This document shows, one piece after another, positions 61,965-64,000 of a stretch of DNA of 64,000 nt. Made by a program: the position numbers and the translations under genes. The stretch lies in the NCBI GenBank assembly GCA_033961575.1, contig CM066740.1, forward strand, positions 92,983,117-93,047,116. The letters are read 5' to 3'. The stretch is from Aselliscus stoliczkanus. Taxonomy: Eukaryota > Chordata > Mammalia > Chiroptera > Hipposideridae. Every line of letters begins with the position of its first letter. Positions within the stretch are counted from its first letter, which is position 1. The notes beneath the pieces are model-generated. The model searched no databases, was not told the DNA's origin, and worked only from the letters and a program-made list of their open reading frames with translations.

Positions 61965-62940
61965 ACACGCAGGATGACGGGGACGCACTGTCCACCCCCA
62001 TGCAGGATGACGGGGACGCACTGGGTCCCCCCACATGCAGGATGACGGGGACACACTGTCCCCCCCCACACGCAGGACGGGGACACACTGTCCCCCCCCC
62101 ATGTAGGATGACGGGGACGCACTGTCCTCCCCACACGCAGGATGACGGGGACGCACTGGGTCCCCCCACACGCAGGATGACGTGGACACACTGTCCCCCC
62201 CCACACGCAGGATGACGGGGACGCACTGTCCTCCCCACACGCAGGATGACGGGGACGCACTGTCCCCACCACATGCAGGATGACGGGGACGCACTGGGTC
62301 CCCCCACACGCAGGATGACGTGGACACACTGTCCCCACACGCAGGATGACGGGGACGCACTGGGTCCCCCCACACGCAGGATGACGGGGACACACTGTCC
62401 CCACACGCAGGATGACGGGGACGCACTGTCCCCCACACACACACAGGATGACGGGGACACACTGTCCCCCCCACACACACAGGATGACGGGGACGCACTG
62501 TCCCCCCCACACACAGGATGACGGGGACGCACTGGGTCTCCCACATGCAGGATGACGGGGACGCACTGTCCCCCACACGCAGGATGACGGGGACGCACTG
62601 GGTTCCCCCCCACGCAGGATGACGGGGATGCACTGTCCCCACACGCAGGATGACGGGGACGCACTGTCCTCCACACGCAGGATTACGGGGACGCACTGTC
62701 CTCCACACGCAGGATGACGGGGACGCACTGTCCCCACACGCAGGATGACGGGGACGCACTGGGTCTCCCACACGCAGGATGACGGGGACGCACTGTCCCC
62801 ACACGCAGGATGACGGGGACGCACTGTCCCCACACGCAGGATGACGGGGACGCACTGTCCTCCACACGCAGGATGACGGGGACGCACTGGGTCCCCCACA
62901 CGCAGGATGACGGGGACGCACTGTCCCCACACGCAGGATA
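61965..62940 (+). repeat. Minisatellite, 31-36 bp unit, about 29 copies
   Basis: The core unit is ACACGCAGGATGACGGGG followed by ACGCACTGTCCCC. Two end types alternate irregularly: CACTGTCCCC and CACTGGGTCCCCCC. Each unit contains GGGGAC, a short loop and GTCCCC. Indels in the C run shift the frame, yet both long minus-strand frames stay open. This is a property of the repeat, not a gene. Confidence 0.97.
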
Positions 62941-64000
62941 AGGGTGCCACTAACCCAGAGGGCTGGGGATGGAGTGAACATCACCCAGGAGGGTGACCTG
63001 CCCGAACGTTAGTTGACGAATAGAAAGGGGACTTCTCAGAGTCAGGACTGGGGAGTAAGATGCTCTGGTGGCATGTGAAGCATGTCGTGGGAGAAACGGG
63101 ATCTCTCTGGGTTCCCTCAGGTGAAGCTGCACAAAGGCAAGTACATGTTTCTTTTCAGGTGTGTGTGCACCTGCCGGCAGGCAGGACAGGCAGTCACCAG
63201 GACAGCAGCCGCGGGTTATTTTTACGTCACGTATTAAATTAAAACCATTTTCCTGGAAAAAATAAATAGGTAAATAAAACGTTCAAGCGTGTGACGCAAC
63301 AGTCTCTCCCCTGCGGGAGTGTGTCCCCGTGAAGTGCCCGGACGTGAGCACACGACCACGGCTGCAGCGTCAGCTCTCGTGAAAATGTCTGGGGTGTGGC
63401 TGGCACCCATCTACGCTTTTATCCCCCGTCAGGACGCTGCCACCAAGTCAGTGCTACGCTGAGGGCGTGGGCTCTGACGGCCCCAGGGAGAGATGGACAC
63501 ACCCTCTCCACTCCAGGTCCTGCCTGACACACCCTGGAAGCTGAAGGCCTCGCTGCGGGGGCAGGAGGCCGACCTGCTAACCCAGCCTGGAGGCCTGCGG
63601 CCATCACCTCTGGACCATCAGCAACCCACCTGCCAGCTTCCACCGCCGCTTTACGTCCAGTGCAGGCTGAGCACAAATGTTTCCTTTTCCGGGTTACAAT
63701 AAATAGTAAACACATTTCTAAATAGCGCCTAAGATCTGAGAATAGAAGCAAAAAGGCAGAGGCTCCCGTGCAAGCTTGCGGACGAGGTTCTGTGGGAGCC
63801 GGCGGGCGTCTGAGCCCACGTCAGGCCTCACGCTGAAGGGCTGTGCCCGGGGCCCGCTGGGAGTCCCCCTGACCAACACCCATGCTCCCGCCTGTCCCTG
63901 TATGCAGCACCGTGACGGCTTCGTCCTGACCGACACACTGTCATGTTTGGTGGACGCATATCAAGGACGCTCTCCTGTTAAAATCGCCATTTATAGCTGG

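Larger units (their letters stand above)
1..64000 (-). other. PTPRN2: PTPRN2 locus, partial gene (internal part, transcribed right to left)
   Basis: Four exons on the minus strand encode successive parts of the luminal region of phogrin (receptor-type tyrosine phosphatase N2, IA-2beta). The family is known as a dense-core secretory-granule membrane protein of neurons and endocrine cells, with a RESP18-homology N-terminus, a processed ectodomain, one membrane span and a catalytically impaired phosphatase domain. Exons seen: 52633-52746, 24475-24577, 16689-16842 and 4580-4931. Together they give 240 whole codons, with no stop and no frame break at any junction. Intron sizes between them are 28,055, 7,632 and 11,757 bp. 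The signal-peptide exon, the next exon, and everything after the 4580 donor are outside the window, so gene ends, promoter and poly(A) site cannot be given. The identity rests on remembered human PTPRN2 protein, not on a search. Confidence 0.93.
52747..64000 (-). other. PTPRN2: PTPRN2 intron, last 11.25 kb before the exon at 52746 (continues outside)
   Basis: The expected upstream exon, which should encode the Cys-rich stretch just before the Asp-Gly of the 52746 exon, was looked for on the minus strand and not found. The region is very GC- and CpG-rich from about 54050 to 57380. It contains two adjoining minisatellites (54786-55440 and 55690-56930), an L1 3' end (60720-61000) and a third minisatellite (61965-62940). 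Bases 57400-60000 and 63000-64000 show no recognised feature apart from an AT-rich island near 59040-59240. Confidence 0.75.

Noticed and set aside
61965..62940. Possible CRISPR-like array
   Set aside because: Units are directly tandem without unique spacers, and the genome is mammalian. It is a minisatellite.
61889..62984. Two minus-strand open frames of about 350 codons
   Set aside because: Both are translations of the 31-36 bp minisatellite in different frames. No flanking gene signals.

Overview
The window reads as nuclear DNA of a placental mammal, most likely a bat. The main clue is a set of tRNA-derived SINEs. Their heads read GGCCGGCCGAGTGGC and their bodies run through CCCACATGGGCCACTGAG to CTCCACAACTAGA. 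I remember this body type from horseshoe-bat-like genomes (Rhinolophoidea), so the order-level call is moderate and the family-level call tentative. Old mammalian MIR, L2-like and LINE-1 remnants are also present. I see no bacterial or viral operon structure.

The only gene I can support is PTPRN2 (phogrin, IA-2beta), on the minus strand. Four consecutive internal coding exons are visible, in transcription order 52746-52633, 24577-24475, 16842-16689 and 4931-4580. Each is bounded by AG acceptors and GT donors, and the reading frame passes through all four junctions. They total 723 nt (240 whole codons plus a partial codon at each end). They encode the luminal N-terminal region of a protein of about 1,000 residues. 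The signal peptide and first exons lie beyond base 64000. The rest of the ectodomain, the transmembrane segment and the pseudophosphatase domain lie before base 1. All other sequence is intronic on present evidence.

Layout. 1-4579: start of the intron after the last exon seen, with two SINEs and a MIR. 4932-16688: intron with MIRs, several antisense L1 pieces, SINEs and an ACC/ATC microsatellite. 16843-24474: intron with an LTR-like repeat, an L2-like piece and an ancient L1. 24578-52632: 28 kb intron with a homeodomain-core-rich AT block next to the exon, a 3.3 kb decayed sense L1 carrying three later SINEs, a TG/CATG minisatellite, several low-repeat AT-rich islands and an L1 3' end. 52747-64000: end of a larger intron, very GC-rich, with three large minisatellites (54.8-55.4, 55.7-56.9 and 62.0-62.9 kb).

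The best leads outside the gene are these: a 298-bp insertion in which two SINEs and the DNA between them appear to have moved together; a long composite SINE with a matching target-site duplication; a minisatellite whose every unit can form a hairpin; a minisatellite repeating a GCGGGAA core; a kilobase of G-runs; and AT-rich islands that look like conserved regulatory DNA. No new protein-coding system was found. The very long open frames in the window lie in tandem repeats or GC-rich intron and are not credible genes.
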